Positions 1 to 8,606 of a stretch of 35,230 nucleotides of DNA are shown here, piece after piece. Position 1 is the first letter of the stretch. Every line of letters begins with the position of its first letter. The stretch spans positions 1 to 35,230 of the forward strand of contig CAJVYK010000002.1 in NCBI GenBank assembly GCA_913009865.1, given 5' to 3'. A program made the position numbers and the translations under genes. The notes under the pieces are model-generated. The model had not been told where the DNA came from and ran no database searches. It saw only the letters and a list, made by a program, of their open reading frames with translations. This stretch comes from an uncultured bacterium. GTDB lineage: Bacteria > Planctomycetota > Phycisphaerae > Sedimentisphaerales > Anaerobacaceae.

Positions 1-10
1 GGCCGGCGCA

Positions 11-202
11 ATGTACGTTAAACACCAGACTTTTGCTATTGCCTATTATGGCGCTTCGATCCTGCTGGTCCTTGCCGCAATAATGGTATTTTTCCTTAAA
101 CCGCCCCATCACATAGAAGAGGTAGAGATTGAGTCTGCCACAGAGATTGAGTCTGCCACAGAGACCGAATCCGAACAACTTGAAATGGTAGCTTCTAAGT
201 AA
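11..202 (+). CDS. C-terminal part of a membrane protein (probably 5'-truncated)
   Basis: The reading frame is open from the left edge of the window, so the ATG at position 11 may be internal rather than the true start. The visible 63 residues hold one hydrophobic helix (about residues 10-30, FAIAYYGASILLVLAAIMVF) followed by KPPHH and an acidic tail. The tail is built from a tandem 18-bp repeat (about 121-165) encoding EIESAT, EIESAT and ETESEQ. One last transmembrane helix plus a charged cytoplasmic tail would fit the C-terminus of a transporter such as an MFS protein, but nothing identifies the family. A terminator-like hairpin follows 28 bp after the stop. Confidence 0.45.
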   Translation: MYVKHQTFAIAYYGASILLVLAAIMVFFLKPPHHIEEVEIESATEIESATETESEQLEMVASK

Positions 203-229
203 GTGATAAATTTTTGTGATAATACCACT

Positions 230-265
230 GGCCCGGGCGATAAATATTCTCGGGCCGGTTCTTTA
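230..265 (+). terminator. Probable rho-independent terminator
   Basis: GGCCCGGG (230-237) can pair with CTCGGGCC (249-256) across an AT-rich 11-nt loop with one G-T pair, and is followed by GGTTCTTTAT. It lies just downstream of the truncated membrane protein gene on the same strand. The T tract is interrupted, so termination strength is uncertain. The rest of the gap up to 430 shows no gene. Confidence 0.55.
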
Positions 266-430
266 TCTGTAGGTTAAAGCAATTTAATTTTTCGTGTTCG
301 CTTTATGCATGTTGCAGCTTCGGCTGGCGGCATCAGATTTGCTCGCAATATTTCAATATCGCTGTGCAATCTTCTTTGCCAGCCTCGTCCTCACGACGGC
401 CTAAATGCGAACAGAAAATATTAAAGTGCT

Positions 431-1513
431 CTAAAGACTATGAATGCCAAAAATATTTTTTTTGACCGCTTCTATTGTGGCCTCTATCGCAGCTGTTACT
501 GTGTCACGCTGTTGGCTGCTTACGACAAGAGCTTTATCTCTTAGCTGGTTTTTTCTGTTGGCATCTGAACCGGCGAGAGTGCTCCATGCAAGCGCCCATG
601 CCTTTATGGTATTATCGATATTATATCCTCCGCCGCCGGTTGCAAGGATGGGTTTATCAAAACTTAACAGATGTTCGATGATGTCAGCGTAGGTATTATT
701 AGTTAAACGCAGATGCGCAAGAGGGTCGCCCGCAAGCCCGTCAGCCCCTAATTCGAAAACAATTACGTCGGGATTGTAAGCTGCAAGCAACGGCAGGGCT
801 ATAGTTTCAAATGCCTTTATGTACGCCTGGTCATAAGTTCCAATCGGCAGTGGGACATTCACACAGTGGCCTTTTCCTTCTCCGGCGCCGATTTCATCCT
901 CGAATCCCGTTCCCGGAAATAATGTCCTGCCATTTTGATGAAACGATATGGTCATTACATCGTTACGGTCGTAAAATGCGTTTGCAACGCCGTCTCCGTG
1001 ATGGACGTCCACATCGAGGTATAAAACTCTTTTTCCTGCTTCAGCTAATATCATACAGGCCAGGGCCACATCATTGATATAACAGAAGCCGGCGGCCAGT
1101 TCCGGCCCTGCATGATGAAATCCTCCTGACGGATTGAACGCAACGTCAGCGGCGCCTGAGAGAATCAGCTTTGCAGCGGTAAGTGTAGCTCCGCAGGCCA
1201 GAACCGGATAGTCATACATATCTTTGAAAATCGGACAATCCGGCGTACCGATTCCCATATTGAGTGCCTCAGCGTTCCAGCGTCCTTTGGCAGCGGTTTT
1301 CAGGGCGTGCAGGTAGCGGGCTGAGTGGAATTTCTTTAGAACAACTCTCTGGGCCGGTGTTGGCGCTGTTTCGCTTCTGTTACCGCCGGAGAGCAGACCC
1401 ATAGAATCTAAAATCTTCCGGGTCTTACCGGCTCGGCTTGTATTAAAGGGGCAGTCCGAAGGGTAAGAATACTTTTCCAACTCCGGCGAATATATAAAAA
1501 CAGCTTTTCTCAT
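431..1513 (-). CDS. AcuC/class I histone-deacetylase family protein
   Basis: Zinc-dependent deacetylase of the HDAC/AcuC/acetylpolyamine amidohydrolase superfamily, 360 aa from the ATG at 1513. A GTG at 1522 is an alternative start that would touch the upstream stop codon. Visible motifs are FHHA (132-135), GFCYINDVALA (142-152), DVDVHHGDG (167-175), FHQ (191-193), ELGADGLAGD (254-263) and GGGGYN (293-298). By homology to HDLP/HDAC1 the zinc ligands should be D169, H171 and D258, with Tyr297 as the transition-state tyrosine, so the enzyme looks intact. It is the last gene of a minus-strand operon behind a CoA-transferase/GNAT fusion and an acyl-CoA synthetase. In Bacillus, AcuC removes acetyl groups placed on acetyl-CoA synthetase by the GNAT enzyme AcuA. 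A similar role here is inferred from context; small acetylated amines are an alternative substrate. Confidence 0.88.
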   Translation of the reverse strand: MRKAVFIYSPELEKYSYPSDCPFNTSRAGKTRKILDSMGLLSGGNRSETAPTPAQRVVLKKFHSARYLHALKTAAKGRWNAEALNMGIGTPDCPIFKDMYDYPVLACGATLTAAKLILSGAADVAFNPSGGFHHAGPELAAGFCYINDVALACMILAEAGKRVLYLDVDVHHGDGVANAFYDRNDVMTISFHQNGRTLFPGTGFEDEIGAGEGKGHCVNVPLPIGTYDQAYIKAFETIALPLLAAYNPDVIVFELGADGLAGDPLAHLRLTNNTYADIIEHLLSFDKPILATGGGGYNIDNTIKAWALAWSTLAGSDANRKNQLRDKALVVSSQQRDTVTAAIEATIEAVKKNIFGIHSL

Positions 1514-1521
1514 CGCAAACA

Positions 1522-3399
1522 CTATTCCTGCTTTTCTTGCCTCGTCAAATCGTATGTTATGCTATAGACTTCGCCGTCAAATTCAATGTTTACCTTGTAG
1601 CCGGAGTTATGAAAGATAGCTAACATTGGCTTATTGGCCGGCAATACTTTTGCATAGAAACGCTTCACGCCGCGCTGTTTAGCAATTTGGGTAATATAAT
1701 CCAGCAGAAAGGTTCCCATTCCCTTTTGCTGCCACTCATCGTGCACAACAAAAGCTACCTCAGCGGCACCTGTCTTTGGGTCGAGGAAGTATTGTGCAAG
1801 GGCAACTATTTGCTCATCAGAAGGGCCTGGAACTATGCCAACGATAGCAAGGTCTTGATAGTAATCAATATTAGTCACTCGCTGAATATCTTTATGTGAA
1901 AATGTCATCTTATCGGTAAAGTACCGGGTTCTGACGGAAGCTTCGCTCAGCGAATACAGCATAAGCACCAGTGCCGGCTCATCGGTAGGCTTAACAGGCC
2001 TGAAGAATATTTCCGTGCCGTCACGCAATGTGTCATAGCGTTCCATTTCCTCAGGATAGGTAACCTTATCCCATGCCAGCTCTATCTGGTCCTCATAAAC
2101 ATACTTTTGGGCTTTTGCAGCTTGAATGAGTTCATTCCTGAATTTCGGATGTGCGATATTAATCAGGGCCATGACCCTTTCTCTAATGCTTTTTCCGTGC
2201 AGATATGCAATCCCGTATTCGGTAACTATATAGTGGACGTCTCCCCGGGTTGTAACCACTCCTGCGCCTTCGGTCAGGTGTGGTACAATCCTGCTGACCT
2301 CACCATTCTTTGCGGTCGATGGCATCGTGATAATAGCTTTGCCTGCTCTGCTTCCGGTGGCGCCGCGAATGAAATCCACCTGTCCGCCGATACCGCTGTA
2401 GAACCGATATCCTAATGAGTCTGCGCAGACCTGGCCTGTTAAATCGACCTCCAGCCCGAGGTTAATTGCTACCATTTTATCGTGTTGGCTGATGATATAG
2501 GGGTCGTTGACATACTCGGTGGGATAAAATTCGAAGAACGGATTGTTGTTAATATAGTCATAGAGGCGTCTCGAACCCATGCAGAAACTTGCTACGATTT
2601 TGCCACGATTGACGGACTTTTTTGCACACGTGATAGCACCGCACTCGATTAGGTCGATGATCCAGTCACTGAACATCTCGGTATGAATACCGAGGTCTTT
2701 TTTGTCTTTTAGAAACTCCGCCAGGGCCTGAGGGATTTCTCCTATGCCGCACTCAATAGTGCTGCCGTCCTCGACGAGCCGGGCAATATTCTGCCCGATA
2801 CAGCGTAATGTTTCGTCTGGTTCGGATACTGGAACTTGCGCTATATCCTCATCGAAAGGAACCAACGTATCAATGGTGCTGACGTGAACAAAGCTATCCC
2901 CGAATGTTCGGGGCATACAGCCATTAACTTGCGCTATAACATACCTTGCATTAGCGATTGCGGATTTAACTATATCCACCGAGACGCCAAGACTGCACAG
3001 CCCGTTCATATCGGGCGGCGTTACGCTGACCAGGGCAACATCGATTGGAATTCTTCCGCTCTCGAATTCACCTGGTATCTCTGACAGGAATATTGGCGTG
3101 TAATCTCCAAACCCTTTTTCGACGGCTTCTCGGACGTTGTCACCGATGAAGAAGCTGTTCATTTTGAACTTTTCACGGAACTTCTCGTCGACATACCGAG
3201 CATCTCCTATCGTCAACAGATGGATGATATGAGCGTCGCTAATTCCGGCGGAACGCTCGACCAGCGTGTTGACAAGATGTTGGGGTTGGGCGCATCCTGT
3301 CCCTATAAATATGCTGTTGCCGGACTTAATTAACTTCATCGCTGTCGTAGCGTTGCTTATTTTGTCCTTGTGCTTTTCTTTCCAGTCAAATTCCTGCAT
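1522..3399 (-). CDS. Acetyl-CoA hydrolase/CoA-transferase fused to a GNAT acetyltransferase
   Basis: A 625-aa two-domain protein. Residues about 1-450 are a class I CoA-transferase/acetyl-CoA hydrolase (4-hydroxybutyrate CoA-transferase-like): GIHTEMFSD with the probable catalytic Glu241, then GATGSRAGKAI and VTEYGIAYLHGKSIRER (392-408). Residues about 462-620 form a GNAT domain, beginning FFRPVKPTDE and carrying the acetyl-CoA pyrophosphate loop QQKGMG (557-562). The ATG has a good ribosome site (AAAGGA, 5-nt spacing). The gene sits between an ADP-forming acyl-CoA synthetase and an HDAC-type deacetylase and abuts the latter. Known parallels are acuABC of Bacillus and Salmonella Pat, a synthetase-like domain fused to GNAT. 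Here the GNAT partner is a CoA-transferase instead. A plausible role is interconversion of acyl-CoA and acetate coupled to lysine acetylation control; the protein substrate is not known. Confidence 0.88.
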   Translation of the reverse strand: MQEFDWKEKHKDKISNATTAMKLIKSGNSIFIGTGCAQPQHLVNTLVERSAGISDAHIIHLLTIGDARYVDEKFREKFKMNSFFIGDNVREAVEKGFGDYTPIFLSEIPGEFESGRIPIDVALVSVTPPDMNGLCSLGVSVDIVKSAIANARYVIAQVNGCMPRTFGDSFVHVSTIDTLVPFDEDIAQVPVSEPDETLRCIGQNIARLVEDGSTIECGIGEIPQALAEFLKDKKDLGIHTEMFSDWIIDLIECGAITCAKKSVNRGKIVASFCMGSRRLYDYINNNPFFEFYPTEYVNDPYIISQHDKMVAINLGLEVDLTGQVCADSLGYRFYSGIGGQVDFIRGATGSRAGKAIITMPSTAKNGEVSRIVPHLTEGAGVVTTRGDVHYIVTEYGIAYLHGKSIRERVMALINIAHPKFRNELIQAAKAQKYVYEDQIELAWDKVTYPEEMERYDTLRDGTEIFFRPVKPTDEPALVLMLYSLSEASVRTRYFTDKMTFSHKDIQRVTNIDYYQDLAIVGIVPGPSDEQIVALAQYFLDPKTGAAEVAFVVHDEWQQKGMGTFLLDYITQIAKQRGVKRFYAKVLPANKPMLAIFHNSGYKVNIEFDGEVYSITYDLTRQEKQE

Positions 3400-3468
3400 A
3401 CCATTCCTTTGTGTTAACTTAAACTGACCGATTTGTCTCTAAAAACAGTGTAAATCCGTGTCTGAAAA

Positions 3469-5571
3469 TCAGACTTGTTCCACGCTTATCCTGGCATCGA
3501 CCGCGATTGGTGTGCTGCCTTCAGGGCCGACCATGTACGGATTTATATCCAATTCCTTAATCTGAGGAAATTCTGTAACCAATTGTGAGAGCCTTTGCAG
3601 TCCTTCAGCTATTGCCTCTATGTCCACTCCTTCTTCGCCGCGTACGCCCTTTAATATTTTATACGTCTTCGTATTCACGAGCATTTGTTTTGCTTCGGCT
3701 GCTGTCAGCGGTGCCAGGTGGAAGGATACATCTTTAAGTACCTCCACCATTATCCCTCCCATTCCAAACATCATCAAAGGGCCGAAATGCGGGTCGCGAT
3801 TCATTCCGAGGATAACCTCTTTTCCACTCTTACACATTTCCTGGACAAGAACGCCGAGAATGTTAGCGTTTGGAAGCTTTTTTGGGATTCGATACATCAT
3901 CAGGTCGAAAGCATCCATTATTTCCTGGGTGCTGTTGAGGCCGACCTTAACTCCGCCTACGTCTGACTTATGCAGGATATCCGGCGACCAGATTTTCAAT
4001 ACGACCGGATATCCGAGCTGTTGTGCTATATTGGCCGCTTGTTCGGCTGTGGCTGCGATAGAGCCTCTTGGTGTTACGAAGCCGTATGCTTCGAGTATCT
4101 CCTTTGATTCTGTCTCGCCGATTTCCCGAATCCCCTGTCGCAGATGCCTGTCGACTATTGTTTCGACCTTCCTGCGGTTAACAGGAAACAATTTTACGAC
4201 TCGTTTTGGTCTGGAACGCCATCTGACATAATCAACCATAACTTTGACTGTGGTAACGGCGTTTTCCGGCGAATCATACTGTGGGATTTTGCCCTCTCGT
4301 AAGATTTTTATTGCATCGGCAACTTTGGCGGCACCGAGGAAGCAGGCAAGAATCGGCTTTTCCGGTTTTTGACGAGCTATCTTGACGACTGCCTCAGCGG
4401 TGGCTGCGGATTCGGTCATTGCCTGAGGTGTCAGGAGCATCAGAGCTGTATTAACGTTAGGGTCATCGAGAACAACATTGAGTGCAAATTCGTAACGGTC
4501 AGCTAACGCATCACCTAAAATATCGACAGGGTTATACAAATTCGCAGCGGGCGGTAAGGCCTCGGCCAATTTGCTTATAGTCTTATCGGTCAGTTTTGCA
4601 AAATCGAGTCCCTGTCGTTCGATGGCGTCGGCGGTCATAATTCCCGGTCCGCCGGCATTGGTAATAACAGCAACGCATGGGCCTTTGGGCAGCGGCTGAT
4701 TGGCAAAAGCCTGGGAGAAATCGAACTGATATTTAATGGAATCACAGCGGATGATTCCTGCTCGTTCGAATGCGGCTTCGTACGCAGTTTCGCCGCCGGC
4801 AAGACTGCCGGTATGAGAGGATGCTGCTTTTGCGCCCGCTGTTGTTCCTCCGGATTTCATCAGTAATATCGGTTTATAATTAGAAATTTTTTCCGCTTCT
4901 CTTACAAAAGCATCACCGTCGCTGATACTTTCAAGATAGCCGGCAATAACCCTGGTGTCCGGGTCGGAACCGAGAGCCTTTATAATATCCAGTTCATTTA
5001 CATCAGCTTTGTTGCCAATGCTCACAAGTTTGCTAAAACCAATGCTGTTGGCGTTAGCCATATCAAGAATAGCAGCCAGTAGTGCTCCCGATTGGGAAAG
5101 ATATCCTGTTGCACCTATTGCCGGCAGGTCTCCACCGAAACTGGCATTTAGCCTGTTTGCCGGCACTATCACTCCCAGGCAGTTAGGTCCGATGACTCTG
5201 ATGCCGGATTGCCTGGCAATTTGAATGACCTGTTTTTCGAGTTCTCTGCCCTCTTTTCCGACTTCTTTAAAGCCGGCGGTTATAATAATGGCCGACTTTG
5301 TCCTGACCTTTGCGCATTGCCGCATTACCGTTGGGACAATTTTAGCCGGCACAATAACAATAACGAGGTCGCAGGGTTCTCCGATAGATTCGAGGTCAGG
5401 ATAGCATTTCAGCCCTTCTATAGTTTGGGCTTTGGGATTGACCGGAAATATCTTACCCTTATACCCCGCTGCGAGCATATTTGTCAGGATTTCGTAGCCG
5501 ACCTTGCCCTTCTGGCGAGAGGCACCTACGATTGCAACAGACTGTGGATTAAAGAAGTTCTCAAGTCCCAT
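3469..5571 (-). CDS. Acetate/acyl-CoA ligase (ADP-forming), fused alpha-beta form
   Basis: A 700-aa NDP-forming acyl-CoA synthetase converting acetyl- or acyl-CoA + ADP + Pi to the acid, CoA and ATP, reversibly. In order: an N-terminal CoA-binding Rossmann domain (SVAIVGASRQKGKVG, 11-25), succinyl-CoA-synthetase-like flavodoxin domains with the phosphorylated histidine in SSHTGSLAGG (His253), a linker with VDYVRW, and a C-terminal ATP-grasp domain from about residue 490 (YPVVLKIWSPDILHKSDVGG, GKEVILGMNRDPHFGPLMMFG). The domain order matches single-chain ACD enzymes, and no GNAT domain is attached. It is the first gene of the operon, with a gap of about 70 bp to the CoA-transferase/GNAT gene. 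The likely role is ATP generation by acetate or acid formation, or acid activation. No strong ribosome site is visible before the ATG. Confidence 0.9.
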   Translation of the reverse strand: MGLENFFNPQSVAIVGASRQKGKVGYEILTNMLAAGYKGKIFPVNPKAQTIEGLKCYPDLESIGEPCDLVIVIVPAKIVPTVMRQCAKVRTKSAIIITAGFKEVGKEGRELEKQVIQIARQSGIRVIGPNCLGVIVPANRLNASFGGDLPAIGATGYLSQSGALLAAILDMANANSIGFSKLVSIGNKADVNELDIIKALGSDPDTRVIAGYLESISDGDAFVREAEKISNYKPILLMKSGGTTAGAKAASSHTGSLAGGETAYEAAFERAGIIRCDSIKYQFDFSQAFANQPLPKGPCVAVITNAGGPGIMTADAIERQGLDFAKLTDKTISKLAEALPPAANLYNPVDILGDALADRYEFALNVVLDDPNVNTALMLLTPQAMTESAATAEAVVKIARQKPEKPILACFLGAAKVADAIKILREGKIPQYDSPENAVTTVKVMVDYVRWRSRPKRVVKLFPVNRRKVETIVDRHLRQGIREIGETESKEILEAYGFVTPRGSIAATAEQAANIAQQLGYPVVLKIWSPDILHKSDVGGVKVGLNSTQEIMDAFDLMMYRIPKKLPNANILGVLVQEMCKSGKEVILGMNRDPHFGPLMMFGMGGIMVEVLKDVSFHLAPLTAAEAKQMLVNTKTYKILKGVRGEEGVDIEAIAEGLQRLSQLVTEFPQIKELDINPYMVGPEGSTPIAVDARISVEQV

Positions 5572-5674
5572 AGTAGTTAACCGGTCCTTTCTAAACCAAT
5601 GCTCCGCTCCACGTAAACGGACATTTTATTCTATGCTGTGTGTAATTGCAAAGTTTTATGATATTATTTGGAAA

Positions 5675-6034
5675 ATGAAAAAAACTAAAAAATTCGTCTT
5701 ACAAAAACATACAAGCCCCGGCGATGCGCACTGGGATTTGATGTTAGAGGCCGGGGGTGTTTTAGAGACGTATCGGCTTGAGTTGCCGCCGGCAAAATTA
5801 TCACAGCAGACAACCACCGCAGTCAAAATTTTCGACCATCCGCTAAAGTTTTTGTCCTACGAAGGAAGCGTAAATAAAGGTAAAGGCAGCGTGAAAATAG
5901 CTGATGCTGGTACATATCAACTGCTAAGCGACTCCGAAGACCGCAGGGAACTTCAACTAAAGGGCGAGATTCTAAAAGGCAAATTCACTCTCACTCATAT
6001 CGAGGACGACAGGTGGGAATTTACTATTTTCTAA
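5675..6034 (+). CDS. Stand-alone LigD 3'-phosphoesterase-like protein
   Basis: A 119-aa protein resembling the DNA polymerase/ligase N-terminal (3'-phosphoesterase) domain of LigD. FVLQKHTSPGDAHWDLMLEAGGVL (residues 7-30) corresponds to the FVVQKH...LHYDFRLE motif holding the catalytic His residues. EGSVNKGKGSVKIADAGTYQL follows, then a short beta-rich end. The ATG at 5675 is preferred because the family starts right at this motif and upstream codons show no conservation. No Ku, ligase or polymerase gene is nearby, so a role in DNA end-processing is only inferred from the family. The gene is divergent from the acyl-CoA ligase, and its last 11 bp overlap tail-to-tail with the cation transporter gene. 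Confidence 0.75.
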   Translation: MKKTKKFVLQKHTSPGDAHWDLMLEAGGVLETYRLELPPAKLSQQTTTAVKIFDHPLKFLSYEGSVNKGKGSVKIADAGTYQLLSDSEDRRELQLKGEILKGKFTLTHIEDDRWEFTIF

Positions 6035-6920
6035 GTTCAGGCGTATCCGGCTCAATATGCACGGTTATATTAACCGGACGGGCAATCTGGGAATGCAGGG
6101 CGTTTTCCAGGCTTTCAGCTATTTCATGGGCGGCGGCTATGTTCAGGTTTGGGTCAACAAGGATGTGCAGGTCAAGGAAGACTTCTCTGCCGACCGTGCG
6201 TGTTCGCAGTTTGTGCCATCGGCGTATCGAACAGTTATCGTTGATTATATGTTTTATGTGTTCGATTGTACCCTGGTCGATGGCGCTTTCGGTCAATTCG
6301 CTAAGACAATCGCTGATTATTCGAACAGCGACCAGGATTATCATCAGGCCAACCACGATAGCGGCTATTCCGTCGCCATAGACAAAGCCGAATTTCAGCG
6401 ATATGAAACCTATTAAGACGACTACCGAACTCAGGGCGTCGCTCCGTTGGTGCCATGCATTGGCGTAAAGAGCGGTGCTATGGGATTTAATGGCAACTCT
6501 TTTAGTTACCCTGCAAAGCAGTTCTTTAACAATGATGGAGATTATCGCAACTATCGGTACTGCTATGTGGAGGCTGCTGAGATTACCTTTGGTTATGTTG
6601 GTAGCGGCGTAGTAAACAAAAGCTGCGCCGATGAAGAGCAAAAGCAGGGCAATAAGGGCTGCCGAGAAGGTTTCGGCTCGGCCATGGCCGTAAGGGTGGT
6701 CTTGGTCGGGTTCTTTTGAACTGAGGTGGAGGCCCAGAAGAACAGCCAGGTCGGTGGTCATATCGGAAAGTGAGTGCATCCCGTCGGCAATCAGGGCTAC
6801 CGAGCCGTACAAGAAACCGACCGAGAGCTTGAAGATAAAAAGAACGGCGTTTGTGACGATAGCAAGATTTGTGACAGATTTTATCTGCTTGCCGGCAATT
6901 TTTTGTTTCGTGTCGTCCAT
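6024..6920 (-). CDS. Cation diffusion facilitator (CDF) family efflux transporter
   Basis: A 298-aa inner-membrane divalent cation/H+ antiporter (Zn, Fe, Cd, Co or Mn). About six transmembrane segments are visible. Two HxxxD metal-site motifs lie in TM2 (H49-D53, ADGMHSLSD) and TM5 (H156-D160, WHQRSDALSS), with the cytosolic DHPYGHGRAE loop between TM2 and TM3. The C-terminal cytoplasmic ferredoxin-like domain ends in HILVDPNLNIAAAHEIAESLE and NITVHIEPD, as in ZT_dimer domains. HxxxD in TM2 instead of DxxxD is found in many Zn/Mn subgroups, but specificity cannot be fixed here. Length is normal. The stop codon lies inside the convergent LigD-PE-like gene. Confidence 0.92.
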   Translation of the reverse strand: MDDTKQKIAGKQIKSVTNLAIVTNAVLFIFKLSVGFLYGSVALIADGMHSLSDMTTDLAVLLGLHLSSKEPDQDHPYGHGRAETFSAALIALLLLFIGAAFVYYAATNITKGNLSSLHIAVPIVAIISIIVKELLCRVTKRVAIKSHSTALYANAWHQRSDALSSVVVLIGFISLKFGFVYGDGIAAIVVGLMIILVAVRIISDCLSELTESAIDQGTIEHIKHIINDNCSIRRWHKLRTRTVGREVFLDLHILVDPNLNIAAAHEIAESLENALHSQIARPVNITVHIEPDTPELRK

Positions 6921-6971
6921 CTCAATATTATATAGCCCCCACCCCTGTAGCGGGGGGATTGTTTGTCTTTT

Positions 6972-8375
6972 TTACCCACCCCTGCGGTGTAATATTTCTT
7001 TGCGAATGTTCGAAACCGCATCGATGTATTTTTGCCCGATTGCCTTATTTCTTGCTTCGACTATAATTCTCATTACCGGCTCGGTATTACTGGTTCTCAA
7101 GTGTATCCAGCCGTCGTCGAAATCGAATCGGCAGCCGTCGGTGGTATCCAGCTTTGCATTGGTAAAAAGTTTTTTTGCCGAGTTCAGGATTTGCTGTGCT
7201 TGTGTTTGTTCTACGGCGAATTTGTCCTTGCTCATATAATAGCCGCCGATTTCACTGACCAGCTGGCTTATTGTTTTTTTGGTTTCAGCCATTAACTGCA
7301 GAACAAGTCCGATACCGACAAGACTGTCGCGGACCGGCCCGACTCTCAAGTCAATCACTCCACCGTTACCTTCTCCTCCGATGATACAGTTATGTTCGAG
7401 CATTGCCGCTGCGACATTTGCCTCTCCCACAGCGCTGCGGTAAACCTGCCCGCCGTATCTTTCGGCGATGTCATCGAGCATTCTCGATGTCGAAAGATTT
7501 GTTGCCGCACTGCCGTTTTTTTTGCTGAAGATGTATTTTGCTGCCAGGGCAAGCGTATATTCTTCACCGATATAGGTTCCGTTTTCGTCAACGATTGCCA
7601 GTCTGTCGGCATCGGGGTCCTGAGCGAACCCAATGTCGGCTTGTTTCGTTTTTACCGCTTCACAAAGGCCGGTTAAGTTTTCAGCGGCTGGTTCAGGCCC
7701 GTGAGCGAACAGGCCGGTGGGCTCATCATTTATTGCGGAAACTGCGCATTTCAGTTCAGCGAGCATTTTTTTCGTAACCCGCCCGCCTGCTCCATTGACA
7801 CTGTCCAGGACGACCTTGAATTTTTTTACTGCTATTGTTTCTCTGTCAACGATTGCCAGAACCTTAGCGATGTGGGTGGTATCGGTTTGGTTTTCGGTGG
7901 TTTTCTTGCCGCAGTTAGCCGAATCGACAAAGGTAAAATTTTTATTACAAAAATATTTCTTGATTTGTTCAGATGCCTCTGTCGGCGGAGCGATACCATT
8001 ATCGAGTAATAGTTTTATACCGTTGTATTGAATCGGATTATGGGATGCGGTAATAATAACTCCGCCTGCACAGCCGAGTTCTCTTACCATAATCCCGACG
8101 CCGGGCGTGGTTACTATTCCCAAATCTGTCACGTCAATTCCGACGCCGCACAATCCTGCTGTTACCGCTGATTTCAGCATCTGGCCGCTGGGCCGGGAAT
8201 CGGCGCCGATACACACAGACAATCGTGCCTCGTGTCTCGTGCTCTGTACCCCGAAGTGCCTGTTTCTTAGAAATGCACCGAAGGCGCTTCCGTACTCGGC
8301 GGCGATGGATGCGGTAAGGTTTTCTCCGACGATACCTCTCAATCCACTGATACTTATTATTAATTGCTCAGCCAT
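6972..8375 (-). CDS. glmM: Phosphoglucosamine mutase/phosphomannomutase family enzyme
   Basis: A 467-aa alpha-D-phosphohexomutase. The active-site serine loop is ITASHNPIQYNG (Ser111), the Mg2+ loop DPDADR (253-258), the sugar-binding loop GEGNGG (334-339) and the phosphate-binding loop RTSNTEPVMR (427-436). All catalytic elements are present. The GEGNGG form resembles archaeal-type GlmM/phosphomannomutase more than E. coli GlmM (GEQSGH), so glucosamine-6-P versus mannose-6-P specificity is open and the symbol is provisional. Residues about 40-52 (RHFGVQSTRHEAR), before the usual GRDSRPSG strand, look like an insertion and are encoded by a short 7-bp array (8223-8243). The gene lies downstream of serA and an S23 remnant on the same strand. 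Confidence 0.85.
   Translation of the reverse strand: MAEQLIISISGLRGIVGENLTASIAAEYGSAFGAFLRNRHFGVQSTRHEARLSVCIGADSRPSGQMLKSAVTAGLCGVGIDVTDLGIVTTPGVGIMVRELGCAGGVIITASHNPIQYNGIKLLLDNGIAPPTEASEQIKKYFCNKNFTFVDSANCGKKTTENQTDTTHIAKVLAIVDRETIAVKKFKVVLDSVNGAGGRVTKKMLAELKCAVSAINDEPTGLFAHGPEPAAENLTGLCEAVKTKQADIGFAQDPDADRLAIVDENGTYIGEEYTLALAAKYIFSKKNGSAATNLSTSRMLDDIAERYGGQVYRSAVGEANVAAAMLEHNCIIGGEGNGGVIDLRVGPVRDSLVGIGLVLQLMAETKKTISQLVSEIGGYYMSKDKFAVEQTQAQQILNSAKKLFTNAKLDTTDGCRFDFDDGWIHLRTSNTEPVMRIIVEARNKAIGQKYIDAVSNIRKEILHRRGG
8223..8243. repeat. In-frame 7-bp array inside the phosphohexomutase gene
   Basis: Three consecutive heptamers TCGTGCC, TCGTGTC, TCGTGCT (plus strand). They encode part of an apparent extra loop, STRHEAR, at residues 45-51 of the mutase. 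The unit style (TCGTNNC) matches the intergenic arrays of the window. The reading frame and all catalytic motifs survive. Confidence 0.65.
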
Positions 8376-8385
8376 ACCAAATGTT

Positions 8386-8415
8386 GTATTGCGTATATCG
8401 TATTGCGTATTGCGT
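8386..8415. repeat. Heptamer array, left flank of the S23 remnant
   Basis: Units GTATTGC, GTATATC, GTATTGC, GTATTGC, then GT. The whole 30 bp is identical to 27444-27473, and about 23 bp recurs inverted at 13824-13846 with one mismatch. It lies directly after the phosphohexomutase start codon region and runs into the S23 remnant through GCGTTAAAG. Confidence 0.85.
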
Positions 8416-8606
8416 TAAAGCTTCTTAAGGAGATTTGAAATCATTCGGCAAATATGATCCAATTTCTCAAGCAATACTGTTTCTTTGTCTTCTTGTATAT
8501 ATTGTAACTTTTTTGCTATTGTTATTTGTGTTTCCAGTTCTGCACAACTTCCCAACGATATGTACAAAAATTGATTGTATTCCTTTACGCAATACACATC
8601 ACGCAC
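8415..8606 (-). pseudogene. Remnant of a four-helix-bundle (S23/IVS-type) protein gene
   Basis: The frame encodes EYNQFLYISLGSCAELETQ...LLEKLDHICRMISNLLKKL. This is the C-terminal half (last two helices) of the four-helix-bundle '23S rRNA-intervening sequence' family, of which a complete copy lies at 17719-18072; its KDFSRFIDMARGSVFE aligns with KEYNQFLYISLGSCAE here. The N-terminal half, with the conserved RRAAVSI...NI.EG motif, is missing. Its place is taken by a heptamer array translated as VRDVYCV from a GTG. The remnant sits between serA and glmM and is bracketed by inverted arrays. It could still be translated but is probably non-functional. Confidence 0.72.

Noticed and set aside
3620-4231. 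A 203-codon plus-strand frame
   Set aside because: It is antisense to the ATP-grasp part of the acyl-CoA ligase and shows no recognisable motif.
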